A stretch of DNA of 64,000 nt from Cytobacillus oceanisediminis (GTDB lineage Bacteria > Bacillota > Bacilli > Bacillales > Cytobacillaceae). The DNA lies in the NCBI RefSeq assembly GCF_003182355.1, contig NZ_QGTW01000007.1, positions 1-64,000 on the forward strand. The letters are read 5' to 3'. The notes under the pieces are model-generated. The model worked only from the letters and a program-made list of their open reading frames with translations, was not told the origin of the DNA and did no database searches. The translations under genes were made by a program, and so were the position numbers. Positions 45,245-54,547 of the stretch are shown here, piece by piece (the first letter of the stretch is position 1; each line of letters opens with the position of its first letter).

Positions 45245-45288
45245 AGAAAAGCTCTTAAGCGATTAATCCCTTAAGACTTTTCTTTTTT
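45245..45288 (+). terminator. Terminator of the cyclomaltodextrinase gene
   Basis: AAAAGCTCTTAAG, loop, CTTAAGACTTTT then CTTTTTTC. Confidence 0.75.
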
Positions 45289-45359
45289 CGTTTTAAAATG
45301 TCAGCGCCCCCTTATCGCGACATGAAAATAAATTAACCATACATCCTGGGAGAATAGAG

Positions 45360-46709
45360 ATGACTAAGAACCAAAAAAAACTAACACTATTTGCCTTAAC
45401 ATGGCCCATATTTATAGAAATTTTGCTGCATATGCTAATGGGGAATGCAGATACTCTCATGCTTTCGCAGTATTCGGATGAATCTGTCGCAGCAGTCGGC
45501 GTTTCAAATCAGATCCTTTCCCTTGTTATTGTCATGTTCGGGTTTGTGGCTACAGGTACATCGATACTGATTGCCCAAAATCTTGGAGCAAAGAATGATA
45601 AAACAGCTGCGGAAATATCAGCAGTTTCTTTGGGGGCAAACCTTGTTTTCGGAATCCTCTTAAGTATCCTTTTATTTGTTTTAAGCAAGCCTTTGCTGCG
45701 AATGATGGATCTGCCAGAAGAACTTTTAAATGAAGCGAACTCCTACTTGATTATTGTGGGCGGCCTATCCTTTGTTCAAGCTCTGATCATGACAATAGGC
45801 GCGATTATCAGAAGCTACGGATTTACAAGGGATGTTATGTACATCACCATTGGCATGAACATTTTAAATGTTATCGGAAACTATTTTTTTATCTTTGGGC
45901 CTTTCGGTTTTCCGGTACTGGGTGTCGAAGGGGTAGCCATATCTACGGTTGCCAGCAGATTGATTGGATTTGCAGCCGCTGTTGCCATTTTGCTTAAGCG
46001 CACCGAAAGAGCACTCCCTTTTGGACTTCTATTCCGTTTTCCAAAAGAACATATTAAAAACCTTTTAAAAATCGGGATACCTTCCGCTGGGGAACATCTA
46101 TCCTATAATGGATCGCAAATGGTCATCACCATTTTTATTGCTGCCTTAGGTACAGAAGCGCTGACTGCTAAAGTGTACACACAGAACATAATGATGTTCA
46201 TTTTTCTTTTCAGTGTCGCCATAAGCCAGGGAACTCAAATATTGATCGGTCATATGGTTGGTGCAAAAGATTATGATGCAGCCTATAAAAGGTGTCTAAA
46301 AAGCCTGCGGCTTGCCATTTTAATTTCATTTGCTACAGCTATGATTTTTGCCCTATTCTCTGAGGAACTAATGGGAATATTCACGTCAAATTCCGATATT
46401 ATTGAAGTTGGCAGTGTTTTGATTCTATTAACCATCATTCTAGAACCTGGCAGATCATTCAATTTGGTCGTCATTAACTCTTTACGGGCAGCTGGAGACG
46501 TAAAATTCCCGGTTTATATGGGGATTCTGTCCATGTGGGGAGTAAGTGTCACACTTTCCTATCTTCTGGGAATCCATTTTGGCCTGGGGCTTGCCGGCAT
46601 CTGGATTGCTTTTATTGCTGATGAATGGCTAAGGGGATTGCTTATGCTGTGGCGCTGGAAGTCTAAAGTATGGATTAGGAAATCCTTTGTGTCCTCCAAA
46701 GCAGTTTAA
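45360..46709 (+). CDS. yisQ: MATE family efflux transporter (YisQ-like)
   Basis: The 449-residue protein has about 12 membrane segments in two homologous MatE halves. The first opens with ALTWPIFIEILLHMLMGNADTLMLSQYSDESVAAVGVSNQ, and the segment GTGTSILIAQNLGAKN is also typical. It exports drugs or cations by Na+ or H+ antiport; the substrate is unknown. GGGAGAATAGAG precedes the ATG. In B. subtilis yisQ follows asnO in this region, supporting the symbol. Confidence 0.85.
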   Translation: MTKNQKKLTLFALTWPIFIEILLHMLMGNADTLMLSQYSDESVAAVGVSNQILSLVIVMFGFVATGTSILIAQNLGAKNDKTAAEISAVSLGANLVFGILLSILLFVLSKPLLRMMDLPEELLNEANSYLIIVGGLSFVQALIMTIGAIIRSYGFTRDVMYITIGMNILNVIGNYFFIFGPFGFPVLGVEGVAISTVASRLIGFAAAVAILLKRTERALPFGLLFRFPKEHIKNLLKIGIPSAGEHLSYNGSQMVITIFIAALGTEALTAKVYTQNIMMFIFLFSVAISQGTQILIGHMVGAKDYDAAYKRCLKSLRLAILISFATAMIFALFSEELMGIFTSNSDIIEVGSVLILLTIILEPGRSFNLVVINSLRAAGDVKFPVYMGILSMWGVSVTLSYLLGIHFGLGLAGIWIAFIADEWLRGLLMLWRWKSKVWIRKSFVSSKAV

Positions 46710-46711
46710 AT

Positions 46712-46746
46712 AAAAAAAGCGGCATTTTGCTCTGCCGCTTTTTTCT
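46712..46746. terminator. Bidirectional terminator between the MATE gene and asnO
   Basis: AAAAAAAGCGGCA, loop, TGCCGCTTTTTT between convergent genes. Confidence 0.9.
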
Positions 46747-48592
46747 ATTCAACAATATTAATATTATAATCTTTAAACCAGACATGAATCTGTGCAAGAT
46801 GTGCAAGCAGCTGAGGGCCGGTCATAAGCTGGCCAAACCAGGGCTCCCGGAATGCTTCTCCGCCCGATTCAATGATTTTTTTCAGCTGGCCGTAGTCAAA
46901 GAATTCATAAAGTGCTGAAGAACGGTCCTCCAGAAACCCATTGAGCATTTTTTGGACTGTATTGGTATACTCCGGATTATGGGTTTTCGGGTAAGGGCTC
47001 TTTTTTCGATATAAAACTTCGTTTGGCAAGATGCCTTCCAATGCTTTGCGCAAAATGCCCTTTTCCCGGTTGCCATGCATTTTTATCTCCCATGGGATAT
47101 TCCATACATATTCCACAAGGCGATGGTCTGCAAATGGTACCCTCACTTCAAGGCTTGCCCCCATACTCATTCTATCCTTCCGGTCCAATAATGTTGTCAT
47201 AAAGTAAATCATATTTATATAGAATAGCTCTCTTCGGCTTGCATCCTCCCCGCTCTCTCCCTCTAGCTTGGGAGTTTCCGAGATTGCCTGAATATATTTT
47301 TCCATTGCATAGTCTTGGATATTCAACTTATTCCGCCAGTTCTCCTTTAAGAGCCCATGCCTTGCTTCAAGTGATCTCATCCATGGGAAGCCCTTTCGCT
47401 GCAGATCTTCCTGCCTGTGGAACCATGGATAACCGCCAAATATTTCATCTGCACATTCGCCGGACAAACTTACAACAAAGTCCTTCTTTATTTCCCGGCA
47501 GAACCAGAGCAGAGAGGAATCCACGTCGGCCATGCCTGGAAGGTCCCTTACATGCACCGATTCTATTAAATCTTCTGCCAGCTTCTGCTGTGATATGATA
47601 CAGCTATTATGCCTGGTTTTAAAAGCTTGGGACATCTTATGGATAAAAGCACCATCCGAGTTGGGCTGAAATTCATTGGCCTTGAAGAAAACATCATTTC
47701 CTTCATAATCTATAGAATAGGTATGCAGCTGGCCTTTTCCCTCTTTCTCATAGGTTTTGGCAGAAATGGCAGTGATCGCACTTGAATCTACCCCGCCTGA
47801 TAGGAAAGTGCAAAGCGGTACATCCGATACAAGCTGCCTTGTAACTGCGTCCGTAAATAAATTCCTGACTTTTTCTGCTGTTTCTTCAATGCTATCCTCA
47901 TGAGGGGCGCTTTTCACATTCCAATAACGCCATACCTTCCGACCATTTTTTGAAAAAGTTAAGGCATGTGCAGGCCTTAGTTCGTCAATCCCTTTGAATA
48001 CACCTGAACCCGGAGATCTTGACGGGCCTAACCCAAATACCTCAGCCAGACCTTCCCTGTCAATTTCAGCCTTAACATCCGGATGGGCCAAAATAGCTTT
48101 TAGTTCTGATCCAAAAATGATCCCTTTTTTTGTTTCTTTATAAAATAACGGTTTTACCCCAAGCCGGTCTCTGCCTATGAATAATTGTTCCTTCTTTTCA
48201 TCCCATACAGCGAAAGCAAAGATGCCATTTAGATACTCCAGGCAATCTTCACCCCATTCCATGTATGAAGTCAGTAAAACCTCTGTGTCAGAATGGCCCT
48301 TGAACGAATATCCTTTTATAAGGAGTTCTTTACGGAGATCCTCTGTATTATATAGCTCGCCATTATAACAAATAGTATAGAGGCTATTTTGTTTTTTCCT
48401 TGTCATTGGCTGTTTTCCGCCAGCAGGGTCTACAACGATTAGCCTTTTATGGCCGAAGCCTGCATGAATATCTGTCCAGACATTCGTGTCATCCGGACCG
48501 CGCTTAGCCAACGTATCCGCCATCTTTCCAATTGCAGCCGCTTCTTTTCTCAGGTCCTTTTGAAAATCAATCCAGCCTGTAATTCCACACAT
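46745..48592 (-). CDS. asnO: Asparagine synthetase, glutamine-hydrolysing (AsnO-like)
   Basis: The 615-residue enzyme begins MCGITGW, with Cys2 as glutaminase nucleophile. RGPDD, NGELYN and DTEVLL lie in the amidotransferase domain and the ATP loop FLSGGVDSSAI in the synthetase domain (about 265). Length and N-terminus fit the AsnO branch of Bacillus, which supports sporulation, rather than AsnB or AsnH. The synteny with yisN and yisQ agrees. Confidence 0.88.
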   Translation of the reverse strand: MCGITGWIDFQKDLRKEAAAIGKMADTLAKRGPDDTNVWTDIHAGFGHKRLIVVDPAGGKQPMTRKKQNSLYTICYNGELYNTEDLRKELLIKGYSFKGHSDTEVLLTSYMEWGEDCLEYLNGIFAFAVWDEKKEQLFIGRDRLGVKPLFYKETKKGIIFGSELKAILAHPDVKAEIDREGLAEVFGLGPSRSPGSGVFKGIDELRPAHALTFSKNGRKVWRYWNVKSAPHEDSIEETAEKVRNLFTDAVTRQLVSDVPLCTFLSGGVDSSAITAISAKTYEKEGKGQLHTYSIDYEGNDVFFKANEFQPNSDGAFIHKMSQAFKTRHNSCIISQQKLAEDLIESVHVRDLPGMADVDSSLLWFCREIKKDFVVSLSGECADEIFGGYPWFHRQEDLQRKGFPWMRSLEARHGLLKENWRNKLNIQDYAMEKYIQAISETPKLEGESGEDASRRELFYINMIYFMTTLLDRKDRMSMGASLEVRVPFADHRLVEYVWNIPWEIKMHGNREKGILRKALEGILPNEVLYRKKSPYPKTHNPEYTNTVQKMLNGFLEDRSSALYEFFDYGQLKKIIESGGEAFREPWFGQLMTGPQLLAHLAQIHVWFKDYNINIVE

Positions 48593-48749
48593 TTTAACAT
48601 CATCCTTTCTTAGCGGAATCGTTTGGGCACATTTTGCATGATGCTATTGTATGCACGGCCTAGAAAAAAGTTAATTGTCCACTTTTAGCGGTTATAAAAA
48701 TCGTCTAAACTGTCTAAAAAGAAGTTGAGGAAGTTAATGGAGGTATTTT

Positions 48750-49313
48750 ATGAATAGACAGCAGCGAACAAAGCTTATTGAATATCAATCACGTGCTTTT
48801 ACAGAAGGCACTGTAGAACTTATCAATGATCAATGGGTTTTCTTCGATCACGAAACAGATGAAGCATCATTGTTAGATGAATTCCTCCACCAGGAACTAG
48901 AAGTATTTCGCTTTAAGCGCTGGAAAAAAGGAATCTTGTTCGAGGATGGCAAGATTGCTCTGGCCGATGAAGTATTCCACTTAAAGAATCAGGATTCTGT
49001 CCGGATACGCAAACATCTTGTTTTCTCACTGGAGAGATTATTAGAGGAAATAAATGATGATGCATTTTACCAGTTTGTCACAACCTTGAATTCCATGCAG
49101 TTTTCTATTTATGACTGCATTTATTGTTATAATCAATTAACCTTCTTCAATGATAAGGACCGCAAAAGCGGAGTGAATTTTATCGTTTTTGATAATCAGG
49201 ATCACATCTGCAATGTACAGCACCATTTTTGCTATTATGAAAAAATGAGTGACCGCTTTGAATTCACCTTAAACAGTGGCAAAAGAATGGTGATTGAAAA
49301 AATTTCTTCATAA
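48750..49313 (+). CDS. YisN-like protein (DUF2777)
   Basis: The 187-residue cytosolic protein has no signal or membrane segments. Recognisable features are only family-level: DHETDEASLLDEF, FRFKRWKKG and NVQHHFCYYEK. It is divergent from asnO, the place of yisN in B. subtilis. GGAGG lies 8 nt before the ATG. Function unknown; the DUF2777 name is from memory. Confidence 0.65.
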   Translation: MNRQQRTKLIEYQSRAFTEGTVELINDQWVFFDHETDEASLLDEFLHQELEVFRFKRWKKGILFEDGKIALADEVFHLKNQDSVRIRKHLVFSLERLLEEINDDAFYQFVTTLNSMQFSIYDCIYCYNQLTFFNDKDRKSGVNFIVFDNQDHICNVQHHFCYYEKMSDRFEFTLNSGKRMVIEKISS

Positions 49314-49357
49314 AAAAGCAGCAGTCTGCTGATCGTTGGCAGACTGCTGCTTTTTTA
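49312..49357 (+). terminator. Terminator of the yisN-like gene
   Basis: AAAAAAGCAGCAGTCTGC, loop, GCAGACTGCTGCTTTTTT. Confidence 0.92.
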
Positions 49358-49375
49358 AAGATATGAAAGTTTAAT

Positions 49376-49510
49376 CCTTGAATATCTTGCGAGGAGCATG
49401 ATTCGAAGAATGATGCTTCGAGCAGATTGGGGTCTTAAGTCGTCCCTCTCGGCCCAGCCTGCGGGTTATGTCTTAAGCTTGTAGGGCTGGTCAAGGCGCT
49501 TGCGCTTTTC
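49376..49510 (-). repeat. GC-richer intergenic repeat-like element (second family)
   Basis: On the minus strand it reads GAAAAGCGCAAGCGCCTTGACCAG at the start (first 20 bases shown: GAAAAGCGCAAGCGCCTTGA), contains GGGCCGAGAGGGACGACTTAAG, and ends near ATTCGAATCATGCTCC. I recognise this pattern as a dispersed element common in Bacillaceae intergenic regions; only one copy is present here. It abuts the stop codon of the 54-aa gene. Confidence 0.55.
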
Positions 49511-49675
49511 TTAATCACGGTCAGCTTTTTCATCCTCCTGCCGCTTTTTTAATGCTTCAATTATTTCTTTTTGCGTTAGCACGGGGTGATCTCCCTGTTT
49601 GGTAACAGCCTGGACAACAAAAACACTTATAATAATGACTGCAATTAATATGATCAAACTCCAAGCCCCTGACAT
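49511..49675 (-). CDS. Small single-pass membrane protein, 54 aa
   Basis: ATG 49675 has GGAGGG about 8 nt upstream. The product has one transmembrane helix at residues 5-24 (WSLIILIAVIIISVFVVQAV), a Gly/His turn, and a charged helical tail (EIIEALKKRQEDEKADRD). Coding is supported by the ribosome binding site, the amphipathic tail and wobble-position bias. Family not recognised. It lies just after the FIST-GGDEF-EAL gene on the same strand, 42 nt downstream, so co-transcription is likely. Confidence 0.7.
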   Translation of the reverse strand: MSGAWSLIILIAVIIISVFVVQAVTKQGDHPVLTQKEIIEALKKRQEDEKADRD

Positions 49676-49717
49676 GTTTTCTTCCCTCCATCAAGCGACA
49701 ATTGATACTGACCCTGC

Positions 49718-52639
49718 TTAGCTGTACATCTGCACCTTTTTTGATAATCCTTCTTCAAATTCTGTTGTCATAAGCGGCTTATGAATATAAAATCCCTGTG
49801 CATAATGACATTTCAATTCTTTTAAAAGCTCAATCTGCTCCTTAGTTTCCACTCCCTCAGCCACCACTTTAACTGCAAGTCCATGCCCCATTGTTATGAT
49901 TGCTTTTACAATAGCGATATCGGATGTATTTAAACGCAGGTTGTTTATAAAAGATCTGTCTATCTTCAATGTATTTATTGGAAGATCTTTAAGATAGCTC
50001 AAGGAGGAATAGCCTGTGCCAAAATCATCTATCGAAACCTTGACGCCCAATGCCTGCAGCGCCTGCATGACCTGGATGCTGTATTCCACATTTCTGAGCA
50101 TGGTGCTCTCAGTTAATTCCAATGTTAAATACTGTGGTTCCATCCCGGATAGCTCTAACGCTTTTTTTACTTCATCTAGGAAACCCGGCTGCTGGAATTG
50201 GTAAGCCGACACATTAACCGATATCGAAAGCGAATCATAGCCAAGTGTTTGCCACCGCATATTTTGCTTGCATGCCGTCCGCAACACCCAGCTGCCAATT
50301 TCCTCTATGAGGCCAGTTTCCTCGGCAAGCGGAATGAACTCCCCTGGCGAAATAAGGCCCAGTTTGGGATGATTCCAGCGGATCAGGGCTTCGCTTCCGT
50401 ATAAATTGCCTGATTCTAAATCAATCAAAGGCTGATAGCATAAATAAAATTCATCTTTATGCAAAGCCTTCCTTAAATAGCTTTCAAGCTCAAGCCTGAC
50501 CATTGCCTGCTCGTTCATTTCCATGGAGAAAAAGGTTGCCCTGTTTCCGCCCTGCTGCTTGGAACGATTTGTTGCCACGTCTGCGTTTTTCAGCAATGTA
50601 TGCTCATCCAACCCATCGCCCGGATATAAACTGACACCTATGCTCGCTGTGACAATAAATTCCTGATTGGCCTGGAATAAGGGCTTCGATATTTCATCCA
50701 TTAACTTTTTGGACGTTTTCATAACTCTGTCTACTGTAACATCCCTGGATAATATCAATGTGAATTTATCCCCGCTGAACCGGCCCAAATAAGAACCTGA
50801 TGGCAAGACCTTTTCAATTCTTTCAGAAATTTCCTTTAAAACCATGTCGCCTGCAAAATGACCCAGACTATCATTTATGATTTTAAAGCGGTCAATATCA
50901 ATTGAAAGAACTGCAAGTATTTTCCTTTTCTTTTTTGCCCTCTTCAAAAGAAGATCCAGCTGCTCTGTAAATTTCATTCTGTTTGGCAGACCGGTGTCCT
51001 GGTCGAAATACGCAAGCTCTGTAATTTTATCTTCAATTTTCTTCTGCTCGGTAATATTTCTGCCGATTCCGTAAATGCCTACACATTCCCCATTAACTGT
51101 GATTGGGATGTTTTTCAGCTGAAAAAGGCATGTCTCCCCTGACTTTGAATCTATATACACATTGTAATATTGTTCTTTTCCTCTTATCGCCCGGTAAAAA
51201 TGCATTCTCACCCGCGGGATATCTTCATTTCTCACGTAGCCCAAAGCTGATTTTCCCAGTATTTCATCACTGTTGTATCCAAAGGTTTTTTCAAATGCCG
51301 GATTAACACTTGTAAAATGTCCTTTCATATCTGTTGAATAAACAAAATCAGCATTATTATTAAATAATGATTTATAATATTGTTCCGAAATCTTCAGGCT
51401 GCTGTTTAGATTCTCTATGTCATCCTGAGAAGCATGCATCAGGCGGGTTAGAGAAACAATCGTTTTAAAATGGTCAGGCTTCTCATAAATGTATGTATCT
51501 GCAGAGCTTTTCTTAGATCCAACAACACTTTCCGATACGGCAAGATAGGTAAGTGAATGTCCGACAATCTTTGGATAATCGCCAGTTCGCGAAGCAATCT
51601 CTCCATAAGAAAAGAACCCGTTTGCAGGAGCAATTCCTTGGAACATTGCCAGTTCTTTTTCGGTAAAATCTCTTGCAAACTGTTTGCGTGCCATACAATT
51701 ATATATAAAGATAGATTCTGCTGGCTCTTTCCCCAGTTTTTTTAATTCCTGCAAAGACCTGTCGATGATTTCTTCCAGATTTGCATATGCAAAGGTAAGA
51801 GTATCCCCTTCATTAATCATCCGGTTAACCTTGATTGCCCCATTTTCAAGCATTTTAATGATAAAAACTGACACTTTCTCACCGCGATAGGTTAACAGGA
51901 ATGGGAATTCTGTTCCTGATTTGGGCAAATCTTTTATGAAAGCTTCTCCTAGATAATTCTTTAATATATGCAAAGGTGTCTTATGGTCAATGGAATAGAT
52001 GATGGAACCTGAAGCCTTTGTGACCGTAAACCTTTTTCCAATTTCCTGCCATCGGTAGTTTGTAAACGAACGCGCTGAAATATGGCCGTTTTGAAGCGCT
52101 ATTGCAGCAAGACCATTTTGAGTAATTCCTTCTTGTGTAAAAGCAAAGCCTTCCTGAAATAATCCATTATCCCCTGCGATCCCTCCAGCAATAACCATAT
52201 CCGCATTTGTTTCATATATCCCTTCAACCAATGAAGAAGAGTCAACATTAAAGCCAGCCGGAAATAGAATTAAAGCTTTTGTATTAAAAATAGCCAGTTC
52301 CTGTGCCAGAGCTTTGCCCATCTCATAGCTATCTTTAAAATCCTTCTCCTGCAGCAGAAATGATTTTAATTCTGTTTTTTTAAAAGCCGTAAAAGAGATG
52401 ACTGTTTGATTTTCAGTAATGCGGCCTTCGTATATTTCTCCGGATGTAGAACAGCCGGCAATAGCAGCAAAAGGAAGCTTTTTGGCCAATTCCTTTTGCA
52501 AATTCGATATAAATTCTTCCTCAATTATCCCTGTAAAAACCTGTACAAGCAGATTCGGGTATTCATCTAATTCGTTCTCATCTATGAAACTATTCAGCTG
52601 GTTAGTATTCTCATAAAGACATGTTATTGTTTTAGCCAT
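49718..52639 (-). CDS. FIST-PAS-GGDEF-EAL signalling protein
   Basis: The 973-residue soluble protein has FIST_N (about 25-215), FIST_C (about 220-370), a PAS domain (about 420-530, YKSLFNNNADFVYSTDMKG), GGDEF (about 545-700) and EAL (about 710-960). The diguanylate cyclase motif reads RFSGDKF instead of GGDEF, so cyclase activity is doubtful. The EAL side is intact (SEALIRW, ELTESTML, DDFGTGYSSL, KIDRSFI, VAEGVET), indicating c-di-GMP phosphodiesterase activity. FIST domains are thought to sense small ligands such as amino acids. No membrane segment. Confidence 0.9.
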   Translation of the reverse strand: MAKTITCLYENTNQLNSFIDENELDEYPNLLVQVFTGIIEEEFISNLQKELAKKLPFAAIAGCSTSGEIYEGRITENQTVISFTAFKKTELKSFLLQEKDFKDSYEMGKALAQELAIFNTKALILFPAGFNVDSSSLVEGIYETNADMVIAGGIAGDNGLFQEGFAFTQEGITQNGLAAIALQNGHISARSFTNYRWQEIGKRFTVTKASGSIIYSIDHKTPLHILKNYLGEAFIKDLPKSGTEFPFLLTYRGEKVSVFIIKMLENGAIKVNRMINEGDTLTFAYANLEEIIDRSLQELKKLGKEPAESIFIYNCMARKQFARDFTEKELAMFQGIAPANGFFSYGEIASRTGDYPKIVGHSLTYLAVSESVVGSKKSSADTYIYEKPDHFKTIVSLTRLMHASQDDIENLNSSLKISEQYYKSLFNNNADFVYSTDMKGHFTSVNPAFEKTFGYNSDEILGKSALGYVRNEDIPRVRMHFYRAIRGKEQYYNVYIDSKSGETCLFQLKNIPITVNGECVGIYGIGRNITEQKKIEDKITELAYFDQDTGLPNRMKFTEQLDLLLKRAKKKRKILAVLSIDIDRFKIINDSLGHFAGDMVLKEISERIEKVLPSGSYLGRFSGDKFTLILSRDVTVDRVMKTSKKLMDEISKPLFQANQEFIVTASIGVSLYPGDGLDEHTLLKNADVATNRSKQQGGNRATFFSMEMNEQAMVRLELESYLRKALHKDEFYLCYQPLIDLESGNLYGSEALIRWNHPKLGLISPGEFIPLAEETGLIEEIGSWVLRTACKQNMRWQTLGYDSLSISVNVSAYQFQQPGFLDEVKKALELSGMEPQYLTLELTESTMLRNVEYSIQVMQALQALGVKVSIDDFGTGYSSLSYLKDLPINTLKIDRSFINNLRLNTSDIAIVKAIITMGHGLAVKVVAEGVETKEQIELLKELKCHYAQGFYIHKPLMTTEFEEGLSKKVQMYS

Positions 52640-52801
52640 AAAAACCCACCATCATAGTAATGTCATTCCTAAAAAGAAAGCAAGAAGCCCATAGGCTTCG
52701 TACCTTGCGCAGCAGGCCCTTAAACTGGACAACTGTCAAATTATAGTTTCTTATCTTTATTAAAATACCATATTCAGGGCAGACATGACATGACAAAATT
52801 A

Positions 52802-52831
52802 GAAAAAGCTGCCTTTTTCAGCAGCTTTTTC
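52802..52831 (-). terminator. Terminator of yisL
   Basis: GAAAAAGCTGC, loop, GCAGCTTTTTC just after the stop codon of yisL. Confidence 0.8.
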
Positions 52832-52846
52832 AAAAAAATTCCCTAT

Positions 52847-53203
52847 TTACGTCATAAATGTTAAAGGCAATTGTACAAAACCTAAATAAAGAACCAGAAT
52901 TAAAGCAATAATGAACTGGATCCATAGAATTGAGGTTTTCTTTCCTTTTACAGTACGAATAATGATCATTTCAAACATAGCGATTACCCATAAGCCAACT
53001 AATGACTTTAATACATATAGCATATCAATGCTGTTAAGGGTGCTTAGAATCCATACGCCTGTTCCAATGATCAGCAAGTAAAACAGCCTTAAAATCATTT
53101 GAACCACTTTTAGACCTTTTTGTTTGCCGCTTCTATGCATGACAAGGGCAACGATAAATAAAACTAGTGCTAAAAACCATGTCGTTATGTGGGCATGTAT
53201 CAT
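52847..53203 (-). CDS. yisL: YisL membrane protein (UPF0344)
   Basis: The 118-residue protein has four membrane segments and the family start IHAHITTWFLALVLF, with MILRLFYLLIIGTG later. The length equals that of B. subtilis YisL when the ATG at 53203 (AGGAGG 7 nt upstream) is used. Function unknown. It lies next to yisK as in B. subtilis. Confidence 0.88.
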   Translation of the reverse strand: MIHAHITTWFLALVLFIVALVMHRSGKQKGLKVVQMILRLFYLLIIGTGVWILSTLNSIDMLYVLKSLVGLWVIAMFEMIIIRTVKGKKTSILWIQFIIALILVLYLGFVQLPLTFMT

Positions 53204-53529
53204 TCCAGTGCCTCCTAGTGTAAAATTCGATACCATCATATCATATTGAAATCGAAAATCCTAAAATTATGGTACTGGTTAAGCGTAATATAAATATATT
53301 TTGTGAAATTTTTATGGCGGAGTGTGATATTGGTCATAGACATCGACTTAGGTTTGGTGGGGTGTAGGGGCGAAAAGAACGATTCGTTGAAATCCTGCCG
53401 GTTTTCGATGATATATTGCCAAATTCGTTGATAAAAATTTTTTTCGCAGATATAAGCCATTTTCCCGTGCTTAAACGAACTACTTTCATACAAAACAAGA
53501 CCTATGCAGCAATTGCATAGGTCTAGACA
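53204..53529. other. Intergenic region yisL / yisK
   Basis: 326 bases. The part from 53350 to 53480 looks like degenerate short repeats on the minus strand (ATCAACGAATTTGGCA, ATCATCGAAAACCGGCA, TCAACGAATCG). An 85-codon open frame across it has no ribosome binding site and biased composition, so I do not call a gene. Confidence 0.5.
53492..53525 (-). terminator. Terminator of yisK
   Basis: Minus strand AGACCTATGCA-ATTGC-TGCATAGGTCT then TGTTTTG. Confidence 0.8.
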
Positions 53530-54438
53530 TTATTTTTCTATCGAATTTGTTAAAGAACCGATTTTTTCAACTGTAATTTCTACCGTATCTCCCGGCTGCA
53601 GGAAACGCGGCGGCTTGAAGCCTTTCCCGACACCGGCAGGCGTACCTGTAGCGATAATATCTCCCGGCTCGAGTGTCATACCCCTGGATAAAACAGAAAT
53701 GATTTCTTCAATGGGGAAAATAAAGTTTTCCGTATTCGAGCTTTGTCTCATTTCTCCGTTTACTGTTGTTTGGATATCCAGCTTGTTGGGATTTTCTACA
53801 GCGGATGAATGAACAATCCATGGTCCCATCGGACAGGTTGTATCCAGGCTTTTTCCGATAAAAAATTGCTTATGGCGGGATTGCAGGTCTCTTCCTGTAA
53901 CATCATTAATGATCGTGTAGCCAAATACGTAATCCAATGCTTCTTCTTTTGGAATGGCCCGTCCTGTTTTTCCGATAATAACGGCAAGCTCTCCCTCATA
54001 ATCAAGCTGAGAGGTTACTTCTTTATGGTTAAGTACTGTTTCATCTGGGCCTATTACTGTTGTGGGCGCTTTTGTAAAAACCATAATATGCTCCGGAATA
54101 TCCGCTTTGCTGCCCATTTCGATGGCATGCTCCGCATAGTTTTTCCCAATACAAAAGATATTTTTATCCGGGCGCGGAATTGGGGCCTGCAATGTAACAG
54201 AATCCAGCGGGAGATATAATTCATCTCTTTCAGAACTGCTGCTTACCCAATCAGTTAATGTATGTACTTTTTCAATGAATGCATCCCCTAATGCAATGCA
54301 TTCCTTTAGTGAAGCTGGGAAATCACTGCTTCCTTCCATTTTTTCTGCGGCAGCAGCTAGCGGCAAAACTCTAGTCCCGGATCCATCAATAAGTCCGACA
54401 AAACTGCCTCTGCTATCCTTTGCTGTAACAAACTTCAT
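53530..54438 (-). CDS. yisK: Fumarylacetoacetate hydrolase-family protein YisK
   Basis: The 302-residue protein has an N-terminal domain and the FAH catalytic domain with FCIGKNYAEHAIEMG, the metal-ligand region LDYEGELAVIIGK and IIATGTPAGVGKGFKP. B. subtilis YisK is an oxaloacetate decarboxylase that also interacts with the cytoskeletal protein Mbl. The AGGTGA ribosome binding site lies 4-6 nt before the ATG. The symbol is supported by synteny with yisL and gerP. Confidence 0.88.
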   Translation of the reverse strand: MKFVTAKDSRGSFVGLIDGSGTRVLPLAAAAEKMEGSSDFPASLKECIALGDAFIEKVHTLTDWVSSSSERDELYLPLDSVTLQAPIPRPDKNIFCIGKNYAEHAIEMGSKADIPEHIMVFTKAPTTVIGPDETVLNHKEVTSQLDYEGELAVIIGKTGRAIPKEEALDYVFGYTIINDVTGRDLQSRHKQFFIGKSLDTTCPMGPWIVHSSAVENPNKLDIQTTVNGEMRQSSNTENFIFPIEEIISVLSRGMTLEPGDIIATGTPAGVGKGFKPPRFLQPGDTVEITVEKIGSLTNSIEK

Positions 54439-54523
54439 CTCATCACCTCATTTTTATTCATCATATTTTAAGTATAATACAAATTGTCAGACTTACGAGA
54501 CTATTTAACGTTAATTATGAAAA

Positions 54524-54545
54524 AGAGGCCCACTAGGTGACCTCT
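54524..54545 (-). terminator. Possible terminator of the P-loop kinase-like gene
   Basis: AGAGG, 12-nt loop, CCTCT followed by TTTTTC on the minus strand; the stem is short. Confidence 0.55.
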
Positions 54546-54547
54546 AT

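Noticed and set aside
53236-53493. 85-codon minus-strand frame between yisL and yisK
   Set aside because: Degenerate repeat-like DNA, no ribosome binding site, composition unlike neighbouring genes.
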